Part shown: positions 1-8,963 of the stretch, in pieces
Layout of the letters: the number at the start of each line of letters is the position of its first letter
How positions within the stretch are numbered: the first letter of the stretch is position 1
NCBI GenBank assembly: GCA_036397555.1
Contig: DASWIS010000029.1
Span: forward strand, 21,522-85,521
Direction of reading: 5' to 3'
Source: Candidatus Zixiibacteriota bacterium
Lineage (GTDB): Bacteria > Zixibacteria > MSB-5A5 > WJJR01
DNA: 64,000 nucleotides
Notes under the pieces: model-generated
Seen by the model: only the letters and a program-made list of their open reading frames with translations
The model's database searches: none
What the model was told of the DNA's origin: nothing
Translations under genes and position numbers: made by a program

Positions 1-1
1 C

Positions 2-328
2 TACTGCATCACCGAGGGCGGCGCATCCAGCGTTCGCAATCTCCCGTATCAGGCCGCCAAGGCGGCCTCATACGGACTGCCCAAAGACGAAGCGCTCAAA
101 GCGATCACACTGTATCCCGCACAGATTATCGGCGTGGCCGACCGCATCGGGTCATTGACGGTCGGCAAAGACGCCAATATCATCGTCTCCGACGGCGACA
201 TCATGGAAACGCCCACGAACGTCGAAATGGAATTCATCAGTGGACGCAAAACCGATCTGTCCGACAAGCAGAAGATTCTCTGGGAGAAATACAAAGAGAA
301 GTACCGGCGTCAGGGCATTACGAACTGA
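2..328 (+). CDS. Amidohydrolase, C-terminal fragment (gene enters from the left edge)
   Basis: The last 108 codons of a gene that begins outside the window. The visible part reads like the end of an imidazolonepropionase-type amidohydrolase: a helix with LPYQAAKAASYGL, then EALKAITLYPAQIIGVADRIGSL and VGKDANIIVSDGD. This is the return of the chain to the small beta-sandwich that follows the TIM barrel in this metal-dependent hydrolase superfamily. The catalytic metal ligands would lie upstream, so substrate and activity cannot be judged. The end is a short charged helix (LWEKYKEKYRR). The stop is followed within about 10 bases by the first REP palindrome. The superfamily call is fairly firm; the specific reaction is unknown. 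Confidence 0.8.
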   Translation, partial: YCITEGGASSVRNLPYQAAKAASYGLPKDEALKAITLYPAQIIGVADRIGSLTVGKDANIIVSDGDIMETPTNVEMEFISGRKTDLSDKQKILWEKYKEKYRRQGITN

Positions 329-338
329 GTATCGTCCC

Positions 339-606
339 GTGCGGGTCAGCCCAAGGGCTGACCCGCACACGCATCCCTCACTTCGAGTGCCGGTCAGCCC
401 TTGGGCTGACCGCTCCCCCCGGCGCGGGGGGGACATTCGTGTGCCGGTCAGCCCTTGGGCTGACCTCGTCCTCGCCGGTCGCCGGGAACAGGACGTCATG
501 CCACGCTCGTGTGGCGGTCTGCCCTCGCGCTGTCCTTCACACGCCGCCCGCACTTCCCGTGCGGGTCAGCCCTTGGGCTGACCGCTCCCCCCGGCGCGGG
601 GGGGAC
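339..606. repeat. Cluster of five REP palindromes, two with an added GC hairpin
   Basis: Core copies lie at 344-363, 392-411, 446-465, 516-535 (degenerate) and 564-583. The core is GGTCAGCCC, two bases (TT or AA), then GGGCTGACC: a 9-bp inverted repeat. At 339-368 the arms extend to 14 perfect bases (GTGCGGGTCAGCCC and its complement). Copies 392 and 564 are each followed by a second hairpin made of a C run, GGCG and a G run, then ACAT, so they form composite units. The copies sit immediately downstream of the transposase gene, whose stop codon lies inside the last one. The pattern matches repetitive extragenic palindromes rather than terminators, because there is no U tract. Confidence 0.85.
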
Positions 607-1177
607 ATAACGCAGTGCCCCGCGCGAGGAGCAGCGGACGACAATCAGTCAGCGTCACGAATGCATCCGCTGAGCCATACTCATAAAACCGTGCCGAGGA
701 GAACTCGAAATCAGCCGGCGAGATCACCAATCCCGCCTTCACAGGGTTGCGGTGAACGTACTCAAGCTTGACCGCGAACGTGTCGGAGTCGTACAGCGCC
801 AGATCATCGAATCGGGACATCCACAACTTGTGCTGCTTTCGTTGCGGTTCTCCGTACCGGCGCGCGGCGGCAGCAAACGGTATCCGTTCGGTCTCGCTTA
901 ACTGTGCCAGAATTGCCTGAGCCGTCAAGCTTTTCCAAGATGCCATGAACCGTGAAGTCTCGCCCTTCACGGGTGCCTTGACGATGGCGTGCAGATGGCT
1001 GGGCATCAGCGCATATGCATGGATCGTCATTCCATGATGAGCGCGTCTTTGTTCCATGAGTCTGAGTGCGACCCGGGCATATTCTGAGTCGGTGAACAGC
1101 CGGGCGAATCCTGTGAGCGTCGTGGTGATGAACAGCGGGTACGTGCTATCGTCAATCCCTGATCGTCCACGTTTCAT
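566..1177 (-). CDS. REP-associated tyrosine transposase (RAYT, Y1/HUH family)
   Basis: A 203-residue single-strand DNA transposase of the Y1 (IS200/TnpA-REP) family. The HUH metal-binding pair is H61-L-H63 in ALMPSHLHAIV. The catalytic tyrosine is probably Y140 in KLEYVHRNPVKAGL, with the family-typical N144 and following P. The ATG at 1177 is preferred: an in-frame extension upstream would translate a REP palindrome (1201-1220) as VPVSPWAD, which is not protein-like. The 3' end also reads into a REP copy, giving the tail CPPRAGGSGQPKG, and the TGA at 566-568 is part of the palindrome. RAYTs cleave and move REP hairpins, and REPs flank this gene on both sides. No frameshift or missing catalytic residue is visible, so it may be active. 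Confidence 0.9.
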   Translation of the reverse strand: MKRGRSGIDDSTYPLFITTTLTGFARLFTDSEYARVALRLMEQRRAHHGMTIHAYALMPSHLHAIVKAPVKGETSRFMASWKSLTAQAILAQLSETERIPFAAAARRYGEPQRKQHKLWMSRFDDLALYDSDTFAVKLEYVHRNPVKAGLVISPADFEFSSARFYEYGSADAFVTLTDCRPLLLARGTALCPPRAGGSGQPKG

Positions 1178-1200
1178 ATCGCGATCACTCTGCGCTGGAC

Positions 1201-1303
1201 GGTCAGCCCAAGGGCTGACCGGCACACGAACAATTCGGCCCCATGTCACACCCGAAGAGTGCAATGAACAACGTTCCCGTGCGGGTCAGCCCAACGGATG
1301 ACC
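1201..1303. repeat. Two REP copies upstream of the transposase
   Basis: A perfect core palindrome occupies 1201-1220 with an AA centre. A decayed copy lies at 1284-1303 (right arm GGATGACC instead of GGGCTGACC). They sit just upstream of the transposase start at 1177, so the gene is bracketed by the same palindrome family. The leader of its transcript could therefore fold as a REP hairpin. Confidence 0.8.
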
Positions 1304-1446
1304 CGCACAAAGAACCGCGGCAAAGCGCATGGCATGACTCCTTCTGCCCCCGCAGGTTGATTCTGTAGGCCTAGTGATGCAGAGGTTAGCGCCATGAGCA
1401 GCGAGCAGCAATCACTTTTGATAGTGCATAAGCTGATTCCTGTGCG

Positions 1447-1474
1447 GGTCAGCCCTTGGGCTGACCGCTCCCCC
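1447..1474. repeat. Single REP copy with truncated GC tail
   Basis: The core palindrome at 1447-1466 (TT centre) is followed by CGCTCCCC. That is the beginning of the GC hairpin seen in full after the copies at 392 and 564, so this is a truncated composite unit. It lies 13 bases from the 3' end of the sugar dehydrogenase gene. The remaining 1304-1446 interval shows no gene. Confidence 0.8.
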
Positions 1475-1479
1475 TCAAT

Positions 1480-3015
1480 TCACGCGCACGGATCGCAGTA
1501 GACGACAGCCGCGTCGCCGTTGCGAAACGCGACATCGACGAATGCCACCACGTCGAAGACATTGGTGACGCCGTCGCAGGTGACATCGGTCGTCGTGCGC
1601 GGACACAGGACATTGGGGTCGGGAATGTCGTCGCCGTTGCGGAAGGCGATATCGACCGCCGCGACCACGTCGAAGACATTCACGACGCCGTTGCAGACCG
1701 GATCGCCGAAGCAGTCGCATGCGCACAGCCCTTCGCACTCGTCGGGAATCTGATTGGCATTGACGTCGGTGGAAAATCCGAAGGCGATGTCGCAGCGGTC
1801 GGAACGGTTGTTGGTGTTGCAATCATCGAGCGTGTCGGAGACGATCTTGTAAATCTCGCCGTCGTCGTAATCGACGATGTACAACTCGCCGAACGCGTCC
1901 TCCCCGAACGAGGAGACCTGATCGATGGCGTCGGCCCCCGGCGGATCGAGATCCGCCGTGCGTTCGGTGGAGTCGCTCTTGACCGCCCCGTCGTAGCGGA
2001 AGCTCCAGATGTTGCCGAACCCGTAATCGGCGAAAATATAGGCGCCGTCAAGCCAGGGAATCGCGCAGCCGCGGTACACATACCCGCCGGTGACCGAGTA
2101 ACCCAGCGAGCGATCATACTCGCTGATCGGCAGGACGCGCCCCGGGATCGGGCAGGGCCCGCCGCACCCGGAGAGCGATGGCAGGCAGTGCGAGCCCTCC
2201 ATGCAGCGCCAGCCGTAGTTTTCGCCGCCGGTGCTGGCGGCGGGCTGATAATCGATTTCCTCCGTCGTATCCTGACCGACGTCGCCGATGTACAGGTCGC
2301 CGGTCGCGCGGTCGAAGCTCCAGCGCCAGGGGTTGCGCAGTCCGAATGCCCAAATCTGCGGCAGCGTATCGAGTGCACCGACGAAGGGATTGTCGGCGGG
2401 CACGAAGGGCGCGGCGATGTCGATATCGAAGCGCAGCATCTTGCCCAGCAGCGACGATGGGTCCTGCGCGTTCTCATTCGGATCGTACCCCGAGCCGCCG
2501 TCGCCCATGCCGACATACAACATTCCATCGGGACCGAACTGCAGGCAGCCGCCGTTGTGATTGGGAAAGTCCTGCGCGATCTCGATGATTTTCAGGATGC
2601 TGTCGGCGTGGGTGCAGGCGGTGTCGGGATCGGTCTCCGACGCCTTGTATCGCTCGATCCATGTCGCGCCGGTCGTGACGCGGGTGTAGTTGACGAAGAA
2701 ATACCCGTTGGTCTCATAATCGGGGTGAAACGCCAGCCCCAACAGCCCGCGCTCGCCGCAACAGGATATCTTGCTGGTGATATTCAGGAACGGTTTGGCG
2801 AGCGGGACACCATTCTTGATGATCTTGATCGTCCCGTTCTGTTCGATGTAAAACAGGCGTTCGAAATCGCCCGGGGGAGAGGTGATGTAGATCGGGCGGA
2901 TCAGCCCGTCGATGACCTGAACCGTATTCAGCCCGGCCATGGCATCCGTCGCGCCGATGGTGAGCATGAATGCCGCAACCGATACCACAACAGTTCTGAT
3001 TGGCAATGATCGCAT
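1480..3015 (-). CDS. Secreted PQQ-dependent sugar dehydrogenase-like protein with C-terminal dockerin-like doublet
   Basis: A 511-residue exported protein. The N-terminus (MRSLPIRTVVVSVAAFMLTIGATDAMA) is a clear signal peptide. The ATG at 3015 is chosen over a TTG four codons upstream because GGAGGG sits five bases before it. Residues of about 30-370 form a six-bladed propeller of the glucose/sorbosone dehydrogenase (GSDH, YliI) family: GERGLLGLAFHPDY, YVGMGDGGSGYDPNENAQDP, WAFGLRNPWRWSFD, DVGQDTTEEID and ENYGWRCMEG. Members oxidise aldose sugars with PQQ; cofactor use here is inferred. The last 80 or so residues hold two repeats with the core NVFDVVA.VD.AFRNG, a dockerin-like calcium-binding pair also present in the subtilase at 5360. 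They suggest shared surface anchoring or complex assembly. Confidence 0.88.
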   Translation of the reverse strand: MRSLPIRTVVVSVAAFMLTIGATDAMAGLNTVQVIDGLIRPIYITSPPGDFERLFYIEQNGTIKIIKNGVPLAKPFLNITSKISCCGERGLLGLAFHPDYETNGYFFVNYTRVTTGATWIERYKASETDPDTACTHADSILKIIEIAQDFPNHNGGCLQFGPDGMLYVGMGDGGSGYDPNENAQDPSSLLGKMLRFDIDIAAPFVPADNPFVGALDTLPQIWAFGLRNPWRWSFDRATGDLYIGDVGQDTTEEIDYQPAASTGGENYGWRCMEGSHCLPSLSGCGGPCPIPGRVLPISEYDRSLGYSVTGGYVYRGCAIPWLDGAYIFADYGFGNIWSFRYDGAVKSDSTERTADLDPPGADAIDQVSSFGEDAFGELYIVDYDDGEIYKIVSDTLDDCNTNNRSDRCDIAFGFSTDVNANQIPDECEGLCACDCFGDPVCNGVVNVFDVVAAVDIAFRNGDDIPDPNVLCPRTTTDVTCDGVTNVFDVVAFVDVAFRNGDAAVVYCDPCA

Positions 3016-3132
3016 GCGACCCTCCAAACCGGCAGGTAGTTTACTTCGTGGTCGGGGCTGACCGAGCCCCGCATATCCCTAATGTCGGCTTATCCGAGAC
3101 CGAGTCAAGGATTCATACGGCGCGCGTCGGTG

Positions 3133-5160
3133 TCACGCAACCACGGCGCCCCGGCGCATCAATAATTCGGTGCCCGCCTGCACGATGCGTGCAACGGTGA
3201 TGTTGAATTTTTCATAAAGAACCTCGGCGGGGGCGCTCGCTCCGAATCTCGTCATGCCGATGACGATTCCCTCGGAGCCGACATAGCGTTCCCATCCCAT
3301 GGTGATCCCGGCTTCGACTGCGATACGCAGTCTCACCGAAGATGGGAAAACCTCATCTTGATACCTCGACGATTGCTTCTCAAAGAGCTCCCACGACGGC
3401 ATCGATACCACACGCACGCAGGTTGCATCCCCGGCCAGTGCCATTCCGGCTTGAAGCGCCAATGCCACCTCGGAGCCGGTTCCGATAATGATGATCTCCG
3501 GTGTCCGGCCCGACGACTGCCAGAGCGTGTAGGCGCCCCGATGCAGTTCCGACGCCGGGGCACACTGCCGGCGGTCGAGGACCGGCACATTCTGCCGTGT
3601 CAGCACCAGCACGGTCGGCCCGCTCTCATTCGTAATCGCTGCGCGCCATGCTTCGGCCGTCTCACGCGCATCCGCCGGACGGATCACTGTCAGATTAGGG
3701 ATCAGCCGCAGACTCATCAGGTGCTCGATGGGCTGATGGGTCGGCCCGTCTTCGCCCAGGCCGATGCTGTCGTGCGAAAATATGTAGATCGCGCGCACTC
3801 CCATGAGCGCGCCCAGGCGCATCGCCGGACGCATGTAGTCGGAAAATGTCAGAAACGTTGCCGAGTACGGAATCACGCCCCCGTGTCGCGCCATGCCATT
3901 GACGATGGCGCCCATCGCATGCTCGCGCACTCCGAAATAGATGTTCCGGCCGCGTTGCGCATCCCAAATGAAGTCGCCATAATCCTTCAGCAGCGTCTTG
4001 TTGCTCTCCGCCAGGTCGGCGGAGCCGCCGATCAGTTGCGGCAGACGCTCGGCCAGATGATTCATCACCGTCCCGGAAGCGGAACGCGTCGCCATCGCTT
4101 TGCCGATTCCCTCAAACAAAGTGTCGAGTCCGTCGTCCCATCCGTCCGGCAGTCGGCCCTCGACCGTCGACTGAAACCGGGTGGCCAGTTCCGCATGGGC
4201 CCTCGTGTACGCGTCGAATCTTTCCCGCCACCGCGCGTGAGACTCCCGCCCGCGTTCGACCGCCCTGCGCATGTGCGCCAGGACCTCGCCGGGGATGTGA
4301 AACAACGGCGCCTGCGGCCAGCCGAGTGCGTCCTTCGCGGCACGGGCATTGTCGGTTCCCAGCGGCGCCCCGTGCACGGCCGCTGTGCCTTGCTTGGGAC
4401 TGCCGTATCCGATGACCGAGTTGATCACGATCAGCGAAGGGTGATTCGTATCCGCCTGCGCCCGACGGATCGCCGCCGCGATTCCCTCGACATCGTTTCC
4501 ATCGACCGGTCCGATGACCTGCCAGCCGTAGGCGCGGAATCGCGCGGCCGCATCCTCGCGAAACGATTTTTCGGTTGAGCCATCAATCTGGATGCCGTTT
4601 GAATCATACAGATAGATCAGACGCCCCAATCCCCATGTCCCCGCGAGACCGGCGGCCTCCGAGGAGATTCCTTCCTGCAAGTCGCCGTCGGATACGAGCG
4701 CATAGATGAAGTGGTCCACGATGGAGTGGTCCCGACGATTGAATTGCTGCGCGAGATAATGCTGCGCCATCGCCATGCCGACGCCGTTGGCGAAGCCTTG
4801 CCCCAATGGTCCGGTCGTCACCTCGACCCCGGGGGTCAGGCCGCACTCCGGGTGGCCCGGTGTCTTGCTCTCCCATTGGCGGAAATGTTCCAGTTCGGAG
4901 AGCGGCAGGTCATATCCCGTCAGGTGCAGCAACGAATACAACAGCATCGACGCGTGTCCGGCCGAGAGGACGAAGCGATCGCGGTCGCACCACGCGGGAT
5001 CGCACGGATCGTGCTTGAGAAACCGATCCCAAAGGACGAACGCGGTCGGAGCCATCCCCAGCGGCGCGCCCGGGTGTCCGGATTGGGCGCGCTCGACCGC
5101 ATCGACCGCGAGAAAGCGGATGGTGTTGATGCACTGTTGCTCGAGGGCGCGATCAGTCAT
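3133..5160 (-). CDS. tkt: Transketolase
   Basis: 675 residues, the usual full length. It transfers two-carbon ketol units between sugar phosphates in the non-oxidative pentose phosphate pathway, using thiamine diphosphate and Mg2+. Visible marks are the N-terminal [28 protein letters not shown], the ThDP motif VSDGDLQEG through DSNGI (about 155-190), HGAPLG, and the pyrimidine domain with [10 protein letters not shown] (about 410) carrying the catalytic glutamate, followed by [17 protein letters not shown]. The chain is complete with no lesion. It diverges from the subtilase gene, from which it is separated by about 200 bases. Its own promoter was not recognised. Confidence 0.97.
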   Translation of the reverse strand: MTDRALEQQCINTIRFLAVDAVERAQSGHPGAPLGMAPTAFVLWDRFLKHDPCDPAWCDRDRFVLSAGHASMLLYSLLHLTGYDLPLSELEHFRQWESKTPGHPECGLTPGVEVTTGPLGQGFANGVGMAMAQHYLAQQFNRRDHSIVDHFIYALVSDGDLQEGISSEAAGLAGTWGLGRLIYLYDSNGIQIDGSTEKSFREDAAARFRAYGWQVIGPVDGNDVEGIAAAIRRAQADTNHPSLIVINSVIGYGSPKQGTAAVHGAPLGTDNARAAKDALGWPQAPLFHIPGEVLAHMRRAVERGRESHARWRERFDAYTRAHAELATRFQSTVEGRLPDGWDDGLDTLFEGIGKAMATRSASGTVMNHLAERLPQLIGGSADLAESNKTLLKDYGDFIWDAQRGRNIYFGVREHAMGAIVNGMARHGGVIPYSATFLTFSDYMRPAMRLGALMGVRAIYIFSHDSIGLGEDGPTHQPIEHLMSLRLIPNLTVIRPADARETAEAWRAAITNESGPTVLVLTRQNVPVLDRRQCAPASELHRGAYTLWQSSGRTPEIIIIGTGSEVALALQAGMALAGDATCVRVVSMPSWELFEKQSSRYQDEVFPSSVRLRIAVEAGITMGWERYVGSEGIVIGMTRFGASAPAEVLYEKFNITVARIVQAGTELLMRRGAVVA

Positions 5161-5235
5161 TGCCGAAGGTCCCCAGTCTTAGTCGCGTGGTCCCAAAGTC
5201 ATGCGCCGGCTCTCTTTGGGCGATGATTTGCAGCG

Positions 5236-5263
5236 TTGACAATTGCGTCATGCGGGGTATACT
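5236..5263 (+). promoter_or_regulatory. Sigma-70-type promoter for the subtilase gene
   Basis: TTGACA at 5236-5241 and TATACT at 5258-5263, separated by 16 bases. This is close to the consensus and placed 97 bases before the subtilase ATG at 5360. The expected transcription start is near 5270. The rest of the tkt-subtilase gap shows nothing else I can name. Confidence 0.65.
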
Positions 5264-5359
5264 GAACTGCGTTGTGGCGCATCACACGCGATCCCTCGCG
5301 TTGTTGCCCAGTCTACGTCGCAGTTGTTTCTGAATCCAGACGAAAGGATCGCCGTCGTC

Positions 5360-8300
5360 ATGTCCCGGTACACAGGCGCATTCGTCGTTGTCCTGCTCCT
5401 GACCATTCTGGTCTCCGCTGGGTCGGTCGCCGACACCGCCCGAGTCCGTCCGCTGCGGCTGACCGCCGGGACACGGCTCCCGGATCCCGCCGAGACCGAG
5501 CAGCACCTCGAACGGATTCAGGCCGCTGGAACAGATCGCGATGGCGCGATCATCCAGTTCGAACAGATACCCACGGCAACCGATCGTCTGTCGTTGGCAG
5601 CGCGCGGGATAACGCTTCACCGGTACATACCGGAAAACGCCTACATCGCGACGCTGCCGGCTGATTTCCGCGCCGATGAAACCGGAAATTACGGAATCAC
5701 ATGGATCGGGGCGCTCCAGCCCCAGGAAAAGTTCCCCGAGGGGCTCCAAGTCGCAGGAACCCCGGAATGGTGTCTGGATGAGTCCGGCCGCCCGCAATTT
5801 TCGATTTCTGTTTTTCCGCACATCGAACCGGAGGCGGCCGCCGTCTGGCTGGCCGCCGAGTATGGCGCGGTGACGTTGGGAGTCTCTCGTCTCGCCAACG
5901 CCGTCGCTGTCGCATTGCCGGCGGACAACTGGTTCGACATTGCCCATGACTCACGCGTGCTGACGGTCGAACCCTTCTGGCCGCGACGGGAGACAAACAA
6001 CTCATGCCGTACCAACAGCCGCGCCGAAGAGGCGCAGACCGCGCCGTACAACCTCGACGGCTCCGGGATCATGGTCGGCGAATGGGACGGCGGCCGCGCC
6101 GACATTAACCACAGCGATTTCGGCGGACGGGTCGTCTCCGGTGACGCCGCTTCCTTTATGACGCATGCCACTCATGTCGCCGGTACGATCCTGGGCTCCG
6201 GCTCCGAGTCGGGCGGCACCTATCGCGGGATGGCGCCGGCCGCGGGGCTGGTCACTTATCTGTGGTGGAACTTCGCCTTCGAAATGGAGAATGAAACCCA
6301 AAGCGCGATCAACACGCACGACATCTGGGCGTCGAACAACTCCTGGGGGGTCGGTTACTCGCCGCCCACCGTATCCAACTGCAACGCCTATCTGGGGAAC
6401 TACTTCTCCGAATGCGGCGCGATCGATGACGTCGTGCGCGGTGACTTGGGCAAGCCGGTCATCAATGTGTGGTCGGCCGGCAACGAGCGGCTGAACAGCC
6501 CCGATTACTGCGGCTCGGTGGGTTTTACGTGGGGCACGATCATCCCCTATGGAACCTCCAAGAATGCGCTCACCATCGGCGCGATCAATTCGAACAACTC
6601 GACCATGACTAGTTTCTCCAGTTGGGGGCCGACCGATGACGGGCGTCTCAAGCCGGAAATCGTTGCGCCCGGCTGCCAGACCGGCGCCGACTTCGGCGTG
6701 ACATCCACCAAGCTGACATCCGGCTACACGGTCTATTGCGGCACCTCGATGGCCGCGCCGACCACCACCGGATGCGTCGCCCTGTGGCTTGAACGATTCA
6801 ACGATCTGCATCCCGGCGAGGTGCCGCTGGCATCGACCGTGCGCGCGATGTTCTGCGAAACGGCCTTCGATCTGGGCTCCACCGGCCCGGAGTACGATTT
6901 CGGCTACGGTCGTCTCGACATCGTCGCGGCGGTCGATCGGTTGGACGACGGAGCGTTCTTGGAGGCGAGTGTCGATCACGGCGAGACGCCGCAATGGACT
7001 TTTGTCAGCGATGGTTCGGTCACGCCGATGTCCATCACGCTCGCCTGGGATGATCCCGGCGCGTTTGCGGGCGCCAATCCGACTCTGATCAATGATCTCG
7101 ATTTGCGGCTGATTTCGCCCGGCGGCGCGACCACATATCTGCCGTGGGTTCTCAATCCGGCCAATCCCTCTGCCGACGCCACGACCGGCCTGGATCGGCG
7201 CAACAACATCGAGCAGGTGCGCATCACCGGACCGCTCCCGGCCGGCATCTGGACAATTGAAGTCGAGGGTTTCAATGTCCCGCAGGGACCGCAGGACTTT
7301 TCGCTCGTCTATTCGGCGGCCATCGATCTTTCATCGGGGCCGCAAGACTATGCCGTGACCGTCGCAGCCGACAACGACACAACGAGCATACCCGCCGATC
7401 TTCCGTTCGGCATCCTCGTCGCCAATAACGGCGCACAAAACGACACCTACGATGTGACCTTGAGCAGCTCTCACGGCTGGACGATCACGCCCAACCCGGT
7501 CACAATTTCCATCCTCAGCTTGGATGACTCGCTTTTGAGCTTCACGGTCGCGATTCCGGTAAGCGGGCCGTTTAACGTAAATGACACGATCACCGGCACC
7601 GCCGTCTCGCAGGCCGATCCCGCCGTCAATTCATCCGATCAAAAGATCGTCGCGGTCATCTCCGGGCGCGCGGTGGAAGCCGTTGCGTCCAACGACACGC
7701 TCGGTATAGCGGGCAAGACCATTGAGTCGGCGGCGACGGTCACCAACACGGGGTTCTTCGCCGACGACATCGACTGGTCGCTGACCGACCAGCAGGGCTG
7801 GAGCGTCAGTCCGCCGGGCGGCACATCATCGCTGGCCCCCGGCGAAGACGACACGCTGGGGCTGGAGTTTACCATCGATCCGGGCGCATCAGCCGGTTCG
7901 ACCAATTGGGTCAAAGTCAATGCGGTCTCCCAGGCCGACCCCGGCGCGGCAGCCGCCGATTCGCTGCGCGTGACCGTGCTCGATAATCCCCCGGTGCCGC
8001 TGCTCGTGGCTCCCGCCGATGGCGCACCGTTCAATAATGCGACTCCCACGCTCGAATGGGGGAAGGGCGCATACGTGCCATATCCGCCTCCATACGATGT
8101 CTTTGCGTTTGCAGTCGAGATAGGCGACGATCCGGCGTTCACGGCGAATCTCGTTCATCTCGACGCGTCAGACGACAGCAGCGTGGCCTCGCCCGCGTTG
8201 GCCGACGGTGTCCACTATTGGCGTGTTCTTTCATACAACGTGTTCGGCGATTCGAGTGCCTACTCGGAGATACGCACTTTCGAAGTCGACACGCAGGCGC

Positions 8301-8812
8301 CCGATGTGCCGTCGTTGCTGTCACCCGCCGACTTCGCCTACGAAGCGGACATCACGCCCACGTTTGCGTGGAGCGCAGTCACCGCGAAGAGTCTGTCATC
8401 GCCGGTCGTGTATCGGTGGGAGATCAGCGCCGATTCGACATTTGCCTCGGATGTCGACTCGCTTTGGACCTCGGTCACGACGTATACGCTGCCCGACAGC
8501 ACGCCGCTGGAACAGTGCAGCACGGTCGTCTACTGGCGCGTGACCGCGCGCGACGATGCCGGAAACTGGTCGGCGCCGTCGCCGGCGCACTCGTATGCCG
8601 TATACATCCCCGGCGATATGAACTTCGATTGCGTCGGCGACGTGTTCGATGTCGTCCTGCTCATCGGCGTCGTCTTCCGCGCCGAACCGCTCCCCAATCC
8701 GCCAGGACGCGCCGAATGCAACTGCTCGCCGCCGCCGCCCGATGTCTTCGATGCCGTGGCCCTCGTCGATTACGTGTTCCGCGCCGGCCCGCCGCCCTGC
8801 ACGCCGTTATAG
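5360..8812 (+). CDS. Secreted subtilisin-like serine protease (S8) with Ig-like modules and C-terminal dockerin-like doublet
   Basis: 1150 residues. The ATG at 5360 is chosen because a signal peptide (MSRYTGAFVVVLLLTILVSAGSVADTA) begins there and AAAGGA lies upstream; the frame stays open further 5' but gives no protein-like sequence. The S8 catalytic triad is visible: D243 (VGEWDGG), H272 (THATHVAGT) and S463 (CGTSMAAP). The oxyanion asparagine is N375 (SAGNER). A beta-rich region with a P/homoB-like fold follows at about 520-655 (DDPGAFAGANPTLINDLDLRL). Next come two NEW3/CARDB-like repeats and Ig/fibronectin-like modules to about residue 1070. The last 70 residues contain two FDVV..-VFRA repeats that resemble dockerins. 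It is probably a cell-surface or secreted protease; its substrate is unknown. Confidence 0.92.
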   Translation: MSRYTGAFVVVLLLTILVSAGSVADTARVRPLRLTAGTRLPDPAETEQHLERIQAAGTDRDGAIIQFEQIPTATDRLSLAARGITLHRYIPENAYIATLPADFRADETGNYGITWIGALQPQEKFPEGLQVAGTPEWCLDESGRPQFSISVFPHIEPEAAAVWLAAEYGAVTLGVSRLANAVAVALPADNWFDIAHDSRVLTVEPFWPRRETNNSCRTNSRAEEAQTAPYNLDGSGIMVGEWDGGRADINHSDFGGRVVSGDAASFMTHATHVAGTILGSGSESGGTYRGMAPAAGLVTYLWWNFAFEMENETQSAINTHDIWASNNSWGVGYSPPTVSNCNAYLGNYFSECGAIDDVVRGDLGKPVINVWSAGNERLNSPDYCGSVGFTWGTIIPYGTSKNALTIGAINSNNSTMTSFSSWGPTDDGRLKPEIVAPGCQTGADFGVTSTKLTSGYTVYCGTSMAAPTTTGCVALWLERFNDLHPGEVPLASTVRAMFCETAFDLGSTGPEYDFGYGRLDIVAAVDRLDDGAFLEASVDHGETPQWTFVSDGSVTPMSITLAWDDPGAFAGANPTLINDLDLRLISPGGATTYLPWVLNPANPSADATTGLDRRNNIEQVRITGPLPAGIWTIEVEGFNVPQGPQDFSLVYSAAIDLSSGPQDYAVTVAADNDTTSIPADLPFGILVANNGAQNDTYDVTLSSSHGWTITPNPVTISILSLDDSLLSFTVAIPVSGPFNVNDTITGTAVSQADPAVNSSDQKIVAVISGRAVEAVASNDTLGIAGKTIESAATVTNTGFFADDIDWSLTDQQGWSVSPPGGTSSLAPGEDDTLGLEFTIDPGASAGSTNWVKVNAVSQADPGAAAADSLRVTVLDNPPVPLLVAPADGAPFNNATPTLEWGKGAYVPYPPPYDVFAFAVEIGDDPAFTANLVHLDASDDSSVASPALADGVHYWRVLSYNVFGDSSAYSEIRTFEVDTQAPDVPSLLSPADFAYEADITPTFAWSAVTAKSLSSPVVYRWEISADSTFASDVDSLWTSVTTYTLPDSTPLEQCSTVVYWRVTARDDAGNWSAPSPAHSYAVYIPGDMNFDCVGDVFDVVLLIGVVFRAEPLPNPPGRAECNCSPPPPDVFDAVALVDYVFRAGPPPCTPL

Positions 8813-8963
8813 AACTACGAGAATGCGACGGTCAGCAAGTTCGTACCGCCAACGTTGGGCGTGGCGTTCAGATTCGTGTAAACTCTATTACTCGGTTGCG
8901 ACTGAACGACTGCGGCGCGGATAGTCACGGGTGCTGCGACACCCCGGCGATATGCCGGTGCGA

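Noticed and set aside
339..606. Short proteins containing SPWADR or SAQGLTGT repeats in several frames
   Set aside because: These are translations of the REP palindromes. They have no ribosome-binding sites and no domain-like sequence.
3054..3070. Terminator between tkt and the sugar dehydrogenase gene
   Set aside because: GGGGCT/AGCCCC forms a six-pair stem but has no U tract on either strand and lies upstream, not downstream, of the dehydrogenase start.
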